This document shows positions 36,675 to 48,170 of a stretch of DNA of 64,000 nucleotides, one piece after another. Position 1 is the stretch's first letter, and every line of letters begins with the position of its first letter. The stretch comes from Gnetum montanum. Taxonomy: Eukaryota; Streptophyta; Gnetopsida; Gnetales; Gnetaceae. Position numbers and translations under genes: made by a program. Location: assembly GCA_015680685.1 (NCBI GenBank), contig MNCI01010754.1, forward strand, positions 453,156 through 517,155, read 5' to 3'. Under the pieces are notes generated by a model that ran no database searches, was not told the DNA's origin, and was given only the letters and a program-made list of their open reading frames with translations.

Positions 36675-36683
36675 CTATAAATA
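36675..36683 (+). promoter_or_regulatory. TATA box of the antisense gene
   Basis: CTATAAATA followed by GGGGTTTACCC, 134 bp before the ATG at 36817. The spacing fits a plant promoter with a short leader, and it faces opposite to the element's own transcription. Confidence 0.5.
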
Positions 36684-38367
36684 GGGGTTTACCCTGGTAA
36701 AATCGTCATTTTCACCGTAAGAGCATAGAGCACACACCTAGAGCATAGAGCAATTGTATTAGCAAAGAGCAAGATGATTAAGCATAGAAACTAAAATAGA
36801 ACCTATAACTGAGACAATGGAACCCAAGAGAGAACACAAACACCTAGTGCTCGCCAAAGTAGATGAGGTGAAGGAAACCCTAGGATGTCTGTCGCAGGCA
36901 TGTGTCATGGTGTAGGAGGAGACTCCATCGGCCCGGCAAGTTGCTACACTACCTTTATTATCTATGACACTATTATTGTTTGTGCCTTCTCTTTTTCGCT
37001 CTTTTGATTTTTGTTTTGCATTTTGCATTTTTTGTCATGATTTTTGTTGCTGTTATTATTTTGTCCATTACACCGCCACTGTTGTTGATTCAGCCATGAC
37101 AGGTGTACTGATGTTATGCTAAGATTGCATGTAGTGTTTCCTAGACCACCATTGCTATGGCAACCTTGCCATAGGGGTTTAGGTGATTCTTGCAACTTGG
37201 CATGCAAAAAGCATAGCATACAACCCTCAGGAGGGTTTGGGCATATGTATGATTTGAGAGCGTAACACGTGTCTCTCATGGCGCAGTGCAAATTGTTTTG
37301 TTAGGCAAAAAATTTGTTGAAATGAGTGTAGCGCATTGACTTCTTTCTTTTTAAAAAATTTACATTTAATTTTTTGTGGTTCTACTACGCTATTTCCTTG
37401 GTAGTTCTACTACATTACATGCATGGAAAGAGTTATGCTACGTTATCTATAAACATCTAATCTTGCTACGCTACATGCAAACTTCACTTAAGCATGCTAT
37501 TAACTTTTGCCATTGTGTTGTGTAGGGTCATGCTAAGGTCGATTTTGATTATCCTAGAAATTGTAGGGGTCCTATGCTTCCTAAGAAAACTAGTGTCCAA
37601 CATTCCTCTGCCCCACTCACGTGTGGGACAATAGGCAGTCTAGTTTTGGGAAGGTGCATGGGACTTCCTGCAATTTCTCCTCCAACACTTTAGTGTGATC
37701 GTTTGGTCACACTTATTAAAGGAGGTAACAACCATAATAATAGAAACCCTGTTTCCTAGGGAAAATTAGGATATTCTGGGATTCTTGACTAATGGAGCAA
37801 TTTGGAGTAGGTAGGGAGAGGGATCCAGTCAGGGCTCAAAAAACTTGAGGCATCTGGCTTGGATCTGGGAGATGCCAAAATATAATTGCTACCATTAGTA
37901 CAACATGTTGTTCATTGCCCGCCACATGAGAACTTTCTTTTAGAAACCACCAGGAACTATTTATTATGCTAGTAGGTGAGTTCTGTAAACATATTCTTCT
38001 ACATTGTGCAATGCATGCTATGCTGGGAGAAAATGTTAACAGTGTGTTTTTGTTACCAAGTTTTTCATCAACAAGAGTGGGCTTCACGGTGATATGGATG
38101 TGTTTGGCTTGGCACAGATGGCATTGTGGGAGTTTTTTTCCATTGAAAATATGCACACAAGCATGATAGGCCAATGCAGGGGTGAGTACAAAACCTACCC
38201 AACCCAGTACACCTAGTTCTGTGACAGATGCAAGGAGTTTAGTTGGTTGGATGGGGATTGGGCACCGTTTAAGCTAATCATAGTTGTAGACATGCCAATG
38301 GATCTTCCACCATTCCCATCACTATTCAAACTTGGTATGCTAGACTATGAGTTGTTTACATGTTCAA

Positions 38368-38446
38368 GTGTTATTTCTATTTTTCTACTATCTTTCTATT
38401 TTTTCTAACCTTTTTTTCTACTTTTTTCCTATGTAAACTACTATAG
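38368..38446 (+). other. Intron in the antisense gene (79 nt)
   Basis: GTGTTATTTC...ACTATAG with a long pyrimidine tract. Splicing in phase 1 joins ...DYELFTCS to MVKKS and the CWLCNG exon in one frame. Confidence 0.6.
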
Positions 38447-39497
38447 TGGTGAAGAAATCCTAGGAGGTGATGGTGATCACCTTTGGACATTATGAGACAA
38501 ACATTTTTTTTAAATATGGGGAGGTGGATGAGACCCAGTGCTGGCTTTGCAATGGGACCCCAGAATTGCTTACCAACCACCTTCGAGACCCAAGCATCCC
38601 TGGAATTATTCTTGGACATGAACCAAAGCATCCCTACTACTGAAATGCTTACCCTAGCCAACTCCTTTTTTGAAAAGGCAGACCACTTTGGAACATGTGT
38701 GCATGGCATGCTGGTGGTCCTTGAGATCAACAACCAACTATTCGTGGACCTCTTCGGTGTTCCTACTGATGGTCTTCCCATGGGGGCAAAGACCAAAAAG
38801 GAGGTGATCCAACAGAGGGACATTAGGGAGATGCTAGGGGTAGAAAAAGGATGAAAGGGGATCCTAATTGAAATGGCCAAGCTAAAAGTGGCCAAAATCG
38901 TTTACCCCATCTTCCATGCCTACGCTTTCCCCAAGCTACTGTCCCAAGGCAAGATCATTGGGATTGAGCAAGCTTGGATAATAAGGGAGGTCATGGAAGA
39001 GGGGGCCCATTACAACTAGGCTAAGCATCTATGCAAAGGACTAAAAGCTAAAATGGTCAAGCTTCATAAGAAGCCTAAGTTCCATTTCAATGTGCATCAT
39101 GCTTTCTTCATAACTTTCTTGTAGTGGTTTGTGGAATTCTTGGTAGTCTGTGAGAATGGAGTCTAGGTGATGCAAGATATTAACCAGATTTACAAACCAT
39201 GGATCTACCAAGTCTTCTACACCACTCAATCCCAGGATCCCCCAGAAGCTATTGGGGAGTCATTCTCAAGGACGAATAAGGATCGGGTGGCCCACAACTT
39301 CCATGGCTAGGATAGCGTAGGAGGGGCATCCCCTGCTACTATGGGTAGCGTATCACAAGGGAAATGCCTCATCGTATAGACGAGGGCCACTAAGTTGTAG
39401 CGAAATAGGTCTCGTCTAGTTGAGGAGCCTCCCCATATGGACGAAGAAGGGGGACAAAGACTACGATTTAAGTTATGTAGAATACAGCCCCCCATCG

Positions 39498-39641
39498 GTA
39501 AACACGTTTCTCCCTTTATTTGTTTCTTTTCTTGTTAAGTTAATTCTTGCTACGTTGTTCTACGCTAGGTAGTGTAGGATAGTGTAGCCTCAATTTTAAG
39601 TTAATATGCTATAGCCTAATGTGAACACGCTTTGCTTCTAG
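39498..39641 (+). other. Intron in the antisense gene (144 nt)
   Basis: GTAAACACG...TTGCTTCTAG. Splicing leaves G|AG, a Glu codon, and moves straight from RIQPPI into the Glu-run exon without frame loss. The intron carries CTACGCTA-type words (39545-39590) also found in the element's LTR. Confidence 0.7.
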
Positions 39642-40345
39642 AGGAAGAAGAAGAAGAAGAAGAAGAAGAAGGTGATAAAGAGGTGACGATCCCTGAAATG
39701 AGGAAAGCTAATAAAGATGCAAGGGCCCTGGTCACAAAGGAAAGGGCCCCAGTCAAGAGAGAGAAAGATTCTGCCACAAAGGAAAGGGCTTTTGTTGATG
39801 AGGAAAACACTTCTTCTAATGAGGAGAATGTTTCTGCCGATGAAGAGGACTCCCCTACTAATAAAGAGGATGCTAGCACCTTAAAAAGAATGGCCCTAGC
39901 TAATAAATAAGAGACCCGTGTCAACCAAGAAGGGACCTCTGCTGATGATCCCTTTGTCAAATGTAGTTCAGAACTGAAGGAGCAGATGGACATGGAGGAT
40001 GCTACCATATTGTTAAGCCTGTGAGAAGGAGGGGAGCTACAATTAGATGTTGGTGAGTTTGACCGCATATTCGACAGTATGTCGATGGGTGACTCNCACT
40101 ATCACCCCTGAGAGTTTGCTAGGTAGAAGCCCTTACACTGTCATTCACGTTACTCATCGGTTTTATTTTAGTCCTCTCAGTTATACCTGACATGTTTTGT
40201 TGTGTGGAAGACGCTATAATTAACACCGCAAGCCCTTCTTCGAGCTACTTGTGACCATGGGCTGAGACCCCTGACAAGTTTGCGTTCATGCAAGGGGTGG
40301 TCGATGACATGATCAACCATCTCAAGTAGATCGATCTAGAAGTGG

Positions 40346-40455
40346 GTAAGTGAAATAGCTATGCTAGACTCTTTAAGTTGCTATGCTAGAAATTTTGAGT
40401 TGCTAAATTTTTGTATGCTATTGTGACTGATGCATTCTTTATGTGTGGTTAATAG
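40346..40455 (+). other. Intron in the antisense gene (110 nt)
   Basis: GTAAGTG donor (near-consensus) and TTAATAG acceptor. Splicing leaves G|CT (Ala) and joins ...DLEV to ASHLKWYPK in the frame that continues to KVDFVPAFLPEV. Confidence 0.75.
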
Positions 40456-41275
40456 CTTCTCACCTTAAGTGGTACCCGAAATAGGCAGTGAAGGTCGATT
40501 TTGTGCCTGCATTCCTACCAGAAGTGATTGAGGTGCCTCGTTGCGTATACGACGAGGCTACCAAATGCGCATTATACTTGGCATGCTCCCTGTGGGAGTC
40601 TAGGCGTGTGAACAAAGACCTATGGAAACAGGTCCAAAAGCTTGAAAAGGAGAAAGCCAATCTGACCGCCAAGGTGGAGGACCTCTGCTCCAGAAATGAG
40701 CTTCTATTGGTCCATGATACCAATGATGGCAATTGGGGCATGGTCATCATAGATTATGCAAGGTATTGGATGGCCGTGTGGCATAACAATGAGGCCACAC
40801 ATGAGATAATTGAGCAGTGATTGCAGATGGACTTTTTGTCTTAGAAGAACCAAGATTGGAAAGATTACAGTGCAAGAGTTTACGAGTGGAGGTACTCCCA
40901 GAAAAACCACAAGCATATGTATAAACTGGAACGTGCCACCTACCATAAATAATATCAAGATGCTTTAGTGAAGTTTTATACTCCTGAAGCATTCCTAGAT
41001 GTAATTGGTACTTCTAAGGCTTACAACAAGTTCATGCAACAAGTGACAGTCAGTGAATCTCTTGAATGGGAAGTGAATCTTCCCATAGGTGAGATTGCAC
41101 TGCCTCCTTTTCTCCAGGATTGCCGAGAAGGACAATTGTTAAAAAGGAGAAAGTTGCAACAGACGCTAACTTAAGCAATAGGCATTGGGTGGATATAATA
41201 GAGGAGGAGGTCTAGCAACACCTCGAGATTGGTTTGGATTGCATTCCTCCTGAGACAGGCGTGGGGCCATCTCAA

Positions 41276-41362
41276 GTTAGTCATTGTTTTGTGATGCAAC
41301 TTTCTATTTCATTCTAGCTTATAGTGCAACTCTAGCTAACTATTTAATTTTCTATAATGCAG
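41276..41362 (+). other. Last intron of the antisense gene (87 nt)
   Basis: GTTAGTC...ATAATGCAG. It is a phase-0 intron joining ...ETGVGPSQ to IPDKEVGPFEGGNDD and the final acidic 27-codon exon. Confidence 0.7.
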
Positions 41363-41612
41363 ATTCCAGATAAAGAAGTAGGCCCCTTTGAGGGTGGAAA
41401 TGATGATGCAGAAGAAGATGATGTAGAGGAAGGTGATGAATGAGAACAACAACTTCTCATTTTGTATTTTGTATTTCTGCAAATCTATTGCAAATATTAT
41501 TTAAGTGAAACCTTGAATGAAAAATGAATGATGACAAGATTGGTTTTATTCTAGCTTATTCATTATGTATGTTATTCATTTTTTTATGTTTTTAATGTTT
41601 TTAATGTGTCTT

Positions 41613-41800
41613 AGTTTTAGGCCATTTTGAGCTATGTGTATTTTTAGGCCATTTCAGGCCATTGTGTAAGATGAATGGAAAATTTTGCCAGTTTTAGGCC
41701 TTAGCAAGCCATGTGTAGTTTTAGGCCATTTTAGGCCATGCATAGTTTTAGGCCATTTCGGGCCATACATATTTTTAGGCCATTTTGGGCCATCGTGTGA
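41613..41800 (+). repeat. Tandem GTAGTTTTAGGCCATTT array, 3' of the antisense gene
   Basis: Six or so units of about 28 bp, TTTTAGGCCATTTTGGGCCATGTGTA. It sits between the antisense gene's 3' end and the protease, matching the position of the array at 15065-15262 in element A. Confidence 0.8.
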
Positions 41801-41949
41801 TGTAAACAGATGTGAGTGGTTCAAAAGGAATAAGTTAGGAATCTAGCTTAGATGGATGAACATGAGGCAAATAAGTGATAAATGTAAAATAGGTGTTAAT
41901 TAGGTAGAAAGCAGCGGAGTTGCTACACTATGCATAACTGCTTTCTAAC

Positions 41950-42580
41950 CCATCGTGAATTTGGTGAGGCGTAGGACTGAGAAGCCTTACTACAACATTC
42001 GTCCGCATCGTTGTCTTCAACATGGAAAGGCAATTTAGCCTATGCATTTTCATTTTCTAAGCTGGTGTGTTGGGCCAGCTCTTCCACTAAACTATTAGTG
42101 TCAACAGAGATAGGTGCCTCGCTCTCAGAGGTGATGAACTATGAACCTTGCTCTATATCTAAGTTATTTATTACTTGTGTTGCTACCTTGTCTCCATGGA
42201 TTACCACCTCCCTACCTACATAGGGGAGATGGATTTCCTAATATATGGATGAAGAGACAACCTTGAGTTGAGCCAACCATGACCTTCCCAAGATTAGGTT
42301 AAACCCAGGCATCACTTCCACCACAATAAACATTGCATCCGTGGGGAATTGGTCCCTTGCCACAAAGTTGATGTGGATAGTGCCCTTCACCACGACCCGT
42401 GCCCCATTGAATGACTTTAGGCATGATGTTGTCATGGGTTTGATCTGGTCCACCAAACCCAGTTTATCCATGATAGGGAATGGGATGACATTCATAGCAG
42501 CTTCGTCATCAATGTGTACCCTTCAGATCTTATGTTGGCCAACCCGAATTATTATGAATAGAGGTGCTATAGTTACCTAA
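41950..42580 (-). pseudogene. Aspartic protease of element II
   Basis: The minus strand reads MNVIPFPIMDKLGLVDQI, then TTSCLKSFNGARVVVKGTIH, then GFNLILGRSWLAQLK (42495-42240). Beyond that, YVGREVVIHGDKVAT matches element A (YEGGEIIIHGDNMAP). The active-site loop would lie upstream, near 42530, where the frame is poor. The frame continues to about 41950 with a Glu/Ser-rich tail. The ILGRxWL strand and LKSF block identify it as the retropepsin of a Tat-type Ty3/gypsy element. Confidence 0.8.
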
Positions 42581-42599
42581 CCCTTCTCAGGGTCTTCCC

Positions 42600-45500
42600 T
42601 AATGAAATTGTTATGAAATGTCAATTGGGATGGCTACGGTTCTGCAGGTGCAGAAGGAAGAAAACTGAGTAGATTGCTTTCTCTTCTAATGGCATGTTCT
42701 TGTTAACTAGTATTGCTGTTAACATGCAAACTAGAGCCTCACAATGTGTAGTAGAAGCCATTATTAGGTCATACAGGCTCAAAGTTATGTTTTTTTGTTT
42801 TAGAGTCTACTTCACCTGAGTGAGAGTGCTTAATAGGTCTCTCCCATATTCATGTTTCTTGCTATCTTTATCCTCTTCCATTGATCCCAAGAGATGAATT
42901 TCCCAAGGAGGAACAACTTCAGGTTTGGGATTAGACCCTTTTGAGCAAGGTGGTTAAGACTGTGTGTGCGTAGCAGTGTTATCTTTTGGTGGTGAGGACA
43001 TAGATACAAAGTGTGAGGGCATAGGCTTGGAAGCACCTGGGATAGTACATTCCATTGATGCCTCACCTATCAAACGCTCTTCTCATTTCCTCGGACAAGA
43101 AGGCCATGGTGCTATCTTATGTAGGGTAGGGATAGTTGAGTGGCTTGGCCCCTTGATGAAGAATGGAATTTGTGGTGTTAATGTGGGTTGTGGTGTGGGT
43201 TTGCTTACAGAGGATGTAGGGGCGAATGTCCGAGGAGGGACCCTTAAGATAAACGGTTGCTGTAGCAATTTTTTAGTTGCTAGTGGTGTAGGTGCACTAC
43301 GTTGAGGCACATGAACCAAAAATGGCTACTGAGGTGGTTTAGGATTACTGTCAACACCGATAGTGTTGATAGTGTAACCAGCATTGTTGGCGTTAAGTGC
43401 GTCTGTGTAGACATGCATAGATTGATTTTTAGGATGCACTAGGTCGATTTCATCTAGAACTAGCTTTCCTTTATAAATCATTCTTTGAATGTCATCCTTT
43501 AACGTAAAATAGTACTCTATATCATGATCACACTATTGATGGTAGTCACAGAATCACTCCAGCCTGAAATTCTTAGGAACTAGAGGTTCATTGGGCAAGG
43601 CCAAAGAAGGGTTCCTAAGGATTTCGTAGTACCGTTGATGCCTTTGGGTTGCCTCATCTAACATTCGCTTATGTTGAATATACCCTACCCCCAGTAATTT
43701 CTTCAGAAGTTTTGAAGGCTTAACGGATAGTAGGGTATACTTAGAGTGATCTTTATGCTCAATGTTAGGCTTAGGCGGGGTGGATGCTTCGGGTGTTGAG
43801 GTTGGGGCTTGAGCAGCATTGTCGGGTGTAGATGCGGGGTTAATCGACATAGTGGCTACTTTCTTGTTGTTATTTTTGTTGTTGGGCTTGGCTTCATTTT
43901 CCACAACGGCCAGTATGGCTTCATTTGCAAATGTGTTCTTGTATGCAACATAGGCCAGGTCTTCTCTTGCCTCAGTTGCATCTTATATGCTCTTAGTCTA
44001 GGCGAAAGCCTGACTAAGAGTCCGTGGAGTGAGATAGTACAGTTTGGACTTAATGAAGTCGTTCATTGCACCCTTAAAGATTACCAGTAAATGGGACTTC
44101 GCAATAGGCTCGCGAATCTCGTTAAGGGTAGCATTCCACCGCTGTATGAATTTTTGGACTAGTTTGAGGGGATCTTACTTCACACCCATTAACTAATTCA
44201 ACGTAACCTCTGGTCTCAAGTTATACTTGAAACGAGTTATGAATTGGGTCAGCAGCTCCTCCAGGGTTGAGATAGAGGAGCGTGGAAGCACATGATACCA
44301 ATCCAAGGATTTGCCCATGAGAGACATAGCAAAGACGTGAATGATTGTTTGTGACCACTGTTGCAAAAGAAGGAACTCAGATATAAATGTAATAAGGTAC
44401 ACGTTGGGATCACCCTCCCCATTGTATTTTCTGAAGTGCGGGACTAGCATCTTAGGGGGTAATGTTAGTGTGGGGACTATCAGACTGATGGGATCGTCAT
44501 GGTAGAAATCCATGACTTGTACCGTGTCAGACTCGGCAGCCTTGAGGCATTTGATTTCCTCAGTAAGGGTCTAGATAAGCTAGAATGGTTGATCCAGACT
44601 TGGGGATGATGCAGACGATTAGGGAGCTGTAGGGGTAGCTCCCATTAGTGGGGTGGCAGGGACAACAGCTTGGCTCATAGGTAGTGCTATTGGGTCAGCC
44701 CCTATGAAAGGTGCTGCTAGTGCTTTCCACCATCCAATGGGTGGTGTTGTTAGAACAGCGACCGCTGGTGGTGCTATGGGGTAGTCCGTTTGTGTGGCAG
44801 GTGGGGTAGACCAGGGTCCCATGCCTAGATGTACCATTTGCAGGATCTGGTACGATTGGTGGCGAGTGCAGTAAGACATTTGCAAAGGTTGTGAAATAAG
44901 GGGGAAGTGAATGGGATCCACCATGTGGTTGGGGGCAGACCCTCCACTGATGGCAGAATAGGTGTAGATGCTAGAATGGATGCGAAGACTGCATGGAACT
45001 CTAACATGGGTATGGTATGAACGTAGGGCAAGGTAGCCATGATTGGTACATGGTACGGTGCATGAATGGATTGAGGAATAGATTTTAGGGGAATAGTGCC
45101 TGAGAATGAGATGGAGGAATAAGCGTGTTGATATGCCAAGGACATGGCATGGCTACCCATTGCCAATGAAACTATAGGCTATGATTACAAAGGGAGCAAT
45201 AGTAGAGAGCAGGTTCGATGACAAAGACAAGGTAAAAAGGATGGTGGCAGGGTCAGTCTGACCTCCACCCTCAGAGTGGGAGTCTAGCTCCTCTTTCCCA
45301 TCTTGAAATGCCTCATCATAGTGAGATGCCATGTCTCATGGCTCCCTAGGTCTAGTCATCCACATCAACTTATCTATGATCCACTGATGCATTTGTGTCA
45401 GAGGAATGGAAATGCCTGGAGTGGGAACAAATTCCCTCCCATTGCAGTAAGCGAACTTGAAGCTATGTTTGTCTTTGAGTTCTTGTGCATCTAAGGCTAG

Positions 45501-45706
45501 ATTTGCCTAAACCTTAGCACAAATAAAATTGTAACACTCATTTTACTATGCCATGCTCTCAGGTGATTGATTTTGGATCCTGAGAGATTAGCGTAGCTCT
45601 CACACTAGGTTGAGCAGCTACTCATCACTTGAGATGCCCTGAACCAAGAGACGGACCTCAATGTTAGACGTACCTATAGTGGTACTTGAGGAAATCATTT
45701 TCATAA
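42600..45706 (-). pseudogene. gag of Tat-type element II
   Basis: The start is taken at the ATG complementary to 45704-45706 (MKMISSSTTIGTSNIEVRLL). A region including QWIIDKLMWMTRPREP and a Met/Pro/Ala-rich leader (45166-44619) precedes the capsid domain: VMDFYHDDPISLIVPTLTL, SLMGKSLDWYHVLPRSS and ITRFKYNLRPEVTLN (44513-44193). Then come FKGAMNDFIKSKLYYL, an Asn/Lys-rich link (43904-43800), YIQHKRMLDEATQRHQRYYE, the degenerate zinc region DHDIEYYFTLKD (about 43520) and a Pro-rich tail (43319-43083). Element A matches block by block. Stops are scattered, mainly TAG. It leads into the protease at 42580. Confidence 0.8.
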
Positions 45707-45931
45707 GGTCAAAAAAGATTTCCAAGCAAGAAAAATAAGGAGATCAAGAGGTGATTGGAGGCTTTCTGTCCTGCAAGGTTTTGAAGGAATCATCGTTGCA
45801 ACCAACCTATGCCACACGATGTGTAAACCACCACAAGGGTGTCACATTTACACTAATAGGTAATGGGGCACAGAGAGCATGCATGACTACCTATAAAGCA
45901 CTAAAAGGCCCTCCTTCTAGTTCCAAAAAAT

Positions 45932-46896
45932 TGTAGCGATTGAAAACATTGGTGGCTTGAAACACTAAGAGGTCGTCGAGGGAATAGTTTTAACCTCGGA
46001 TCCGTCCGAGGGCTGTGCTAGATAAAATGGAGGTGGGGTGCCCTGAATGGTTTGGTCAATTAGACAGGGACTTAATCAGTGTAACTTAACCTTACATGAA
46101 CGTTTAATTTGGAGACAATGTTTGTAGCGTAATATAACAATTATTAAATGCAATAGGGAAAAAGTGATGTAAAATGCAATGATAATGAAAAGGAATGTAA
46201 AGAAAACTAGAGCTAGAAAGTGCACCACCTCAAGATTGTGACTTTACTTTGTTGAGATGGATACAATCGGTTATGCAACACTGGGAGGCACAAAGATCCC
46301 AAAGGTAACCATAATGCCCAAAGTATGCCAACTATGTTCTTGAATGTAGACTTAAAAGCCAACAATGAAAAATGCTAAAAAAATCCAACTTCTATATTTT
46401 TTCAACAAATTTCCAACCGTCAAAATTTTCCAACACGATAAATTGCAAATTTTCCAACCCTTTGAGCATTGCTTATTAGGGTATTTATAGGGCTAGGAGC
46501 AGGCGAGAAATGAAGTCTGAAGCCACATGTCCTGGACCCATGAGATATCGACATGTCATTACTATAGAGATGTACGATGCTAGTTGTGAACTTGCTATGC
46601 TATTGAAACTACTCATGCCAACAATGCAAGAAAGGAATGAAACACACTGAAGCGGTGTAGCTGCTTGCTATGCTATGCTACGCTGTGTAGCATAGCACGT
46701 TGGCGTAGCATAGCTGCTTACTACATTGTGCTACGCTAAGTAGCGTAGCATGTCAGCGTAGTGTAGCTACTTGCTACGCTATGCTACACTGTGTAGCATA
46801 GCACAAAATAGCCACTGGTTTCGAAAAAAGGAACTTGTGTTGAGGTTGCTAGCTCTTGCTGAAAGTCTTGGCACATGTGGGGTTAACATTCGGAAC
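45932..46896 (-). mobile_element. 5' LTR of element II, cut by a later insertion
   Basis: Starts TGTAGCGATTGAAAAC and follows the LTR at 29294 closely through the TATA box (46482-46490) and the CTACGCTA/TAGCGTAG cluster (46660-46810) up to GTTAACATTCGGAAC, then stops at 46896. A primer site beside it (minus TGGAACTAGAAGGAGGG, 7 bp away) is possible but I cannot name the tRNA. Confidence 0.8.
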
Positions 46897-48170
46897 TGTT
46901 GACAACTATTTGGGATGTGACCGCCAATGAGTGTCCTTGAACAGGATTTAGGTGCTTGCTGGTCTCTCGCAACACCAAGGCCCAGATACCTCCAAATAGA
47001 CTCAGTAGTTAATATGAGTATGTGTGTGTGCTATTGCAGTGTGCGGTTGTGAAAAATGAAATGATTACGTTGTGTATAAACTACAAATGACTTCTCTTAA
47101 AGAGATTTAGCCAAATTTGCCAAGTACTATATGTTTTTGAGAGTTCCTATTTTGTTCAATTTCCTAGTCTACGTGGTTCTTATAATACATACTTGTAACA
47201 AATAAAATTTTGTAAAAACATTTGAGCACAACTCTGTGAATCTACTTCTAATTTTCCCCAGAGAAAGAAATAGTTCCATAAGAAAACTAGAAATAGAGCA
47301 AGATTCAATGAAAATATTAAGAAAGAAAGTAGATTTGTGTTAAGACCTCAAATATTTAAACAAGGTAAAATGATACGAGTAAACACTTCATAATAAAGCT
47401 ATCCCAAATTCAATAACTACAATTTGTTCAAACTTCCACGGCTCAAATAAGCAATTTCTTCAAGACAATCCTATTATGCTACCAAAAAATTGCTGCATAA
47501 ACTATCATGTACGAGACTCCATTTTGGCTAGATAATGAATGTTAACAATTGCATTCAACAAAAACTTCAAAAGAATTGACAATTTCTGATTGAAATAGCA
47601 TGGAGATTCACTTTAAAGATAAAAGAAAGCTATTCTGGTCCCATCAAAATACCAAAGATTTTTTAAACCCTCTTGACTATTGAATCGTTCAACGACATGA
47701 CTACAAGTAGAGGCTCTCTTACAACAATCTCAATAGAAATTCTTATATGTTGCACAATAATAAAATTCACTACTAAAATGCTCTTAAGGCTTTCAAACAC
47801 AAGTGCTTCTATGGAAAAATTTTAATAGAAATTTCTATCGTGCAACNAAAATTGTGTGATAAGTGAGACCAATTCGTGTCTTCCTTCTTACCCCTGAAGC
47901 CTTTTTATAGGGTTCAAAAGGTAGTTACATTCTAAAATATCTTAGCTAACTTTTCTCCCAAGTAAGGAAGTTAATTACTTTCCCAACAAGTTAGGAGATC
48001 TTACTTGCCCAACAAGTTAGTAGATTACTTACCCAACAAGTTAGGAAAGTTAGGAGAAAATCATGCTAATATTGGCATGTGTCTTTACAAATATTGCTTT
48101 TATAAGAAATAATAATAATTTTTTAAAATAAATTCAAGAGCTCCATATAATTTTTATTTTTATTTGTGTT
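46897..48170 (-). mobile_element. Candidate LTR of another element, inserted into element II's LTR
   Basis: Begins TGTTGACAACTATTTGGG exactly where homology between the two element-II LTRs ends. A minus-strand TATA box (CTATAAAAAG) lies at 47901-47910. Short repeats of 'caacaagttaggaga..ttac' sit in the U3 position (47985-48050). The right edge is uncertain. No coding sequence. Confidence 0.45.

Larger units (their letters stand above)
36817..41443 (+). pseudogene. Antisense multi-exon gene in element II, unknown function
   Basis: Lies between protease and RT of element II on the opposite strand. The proposed start is ACAATGG at 36817 (protein MEPKREHKHLVLAKVDEVKE). Recognisable blocks: FLQFLLQHFSVIVWSHLLK (about 37660-37720), LHGDMDVFGLAQMALWEFF and CDRCKEF (38043-38367), CWLCNGTPELLTNHL and LFVDLFGVPTDGLPMG (38447-39497), a Glu-run and acidic exon (39642-40120), AETPDKFAFMQGVVDDM (40181-40345), LWKQVQKLEKEKANLTAK coiled coil plus RATYHK (40456-41275), and an acidic last exon ending GDE and TGA at 41443. 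Total coding length is roughly 1,000 residues. Homologous blocks recur in element A. Most stops are TAG; frameshifts near 38590 and 41150. I recognise no known family. Confidence 0.7.

Noticed and set aside
38377-38895. 172-codon minus-strand open frame
   Set aside because: It lies opposite the conserved exon at 38447-39497 of the plus-strand gene; its composition is that of a complementary shadow and element A shows no matching protein.
39616-40068. Ser-rich 150-codon minus-strand open frame
   Set aside because: It is the complement of the Glu-rich exon (GAA repeats read as TTC); the plus-strand exon is joined in frame by introns on both sides.
43809-44090. Plus-strand open frame of 93 codons opposite gag
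   Set aside because: The minus strand here encodes conserved gag blocks shared with element A; the plus frame is a shadow.
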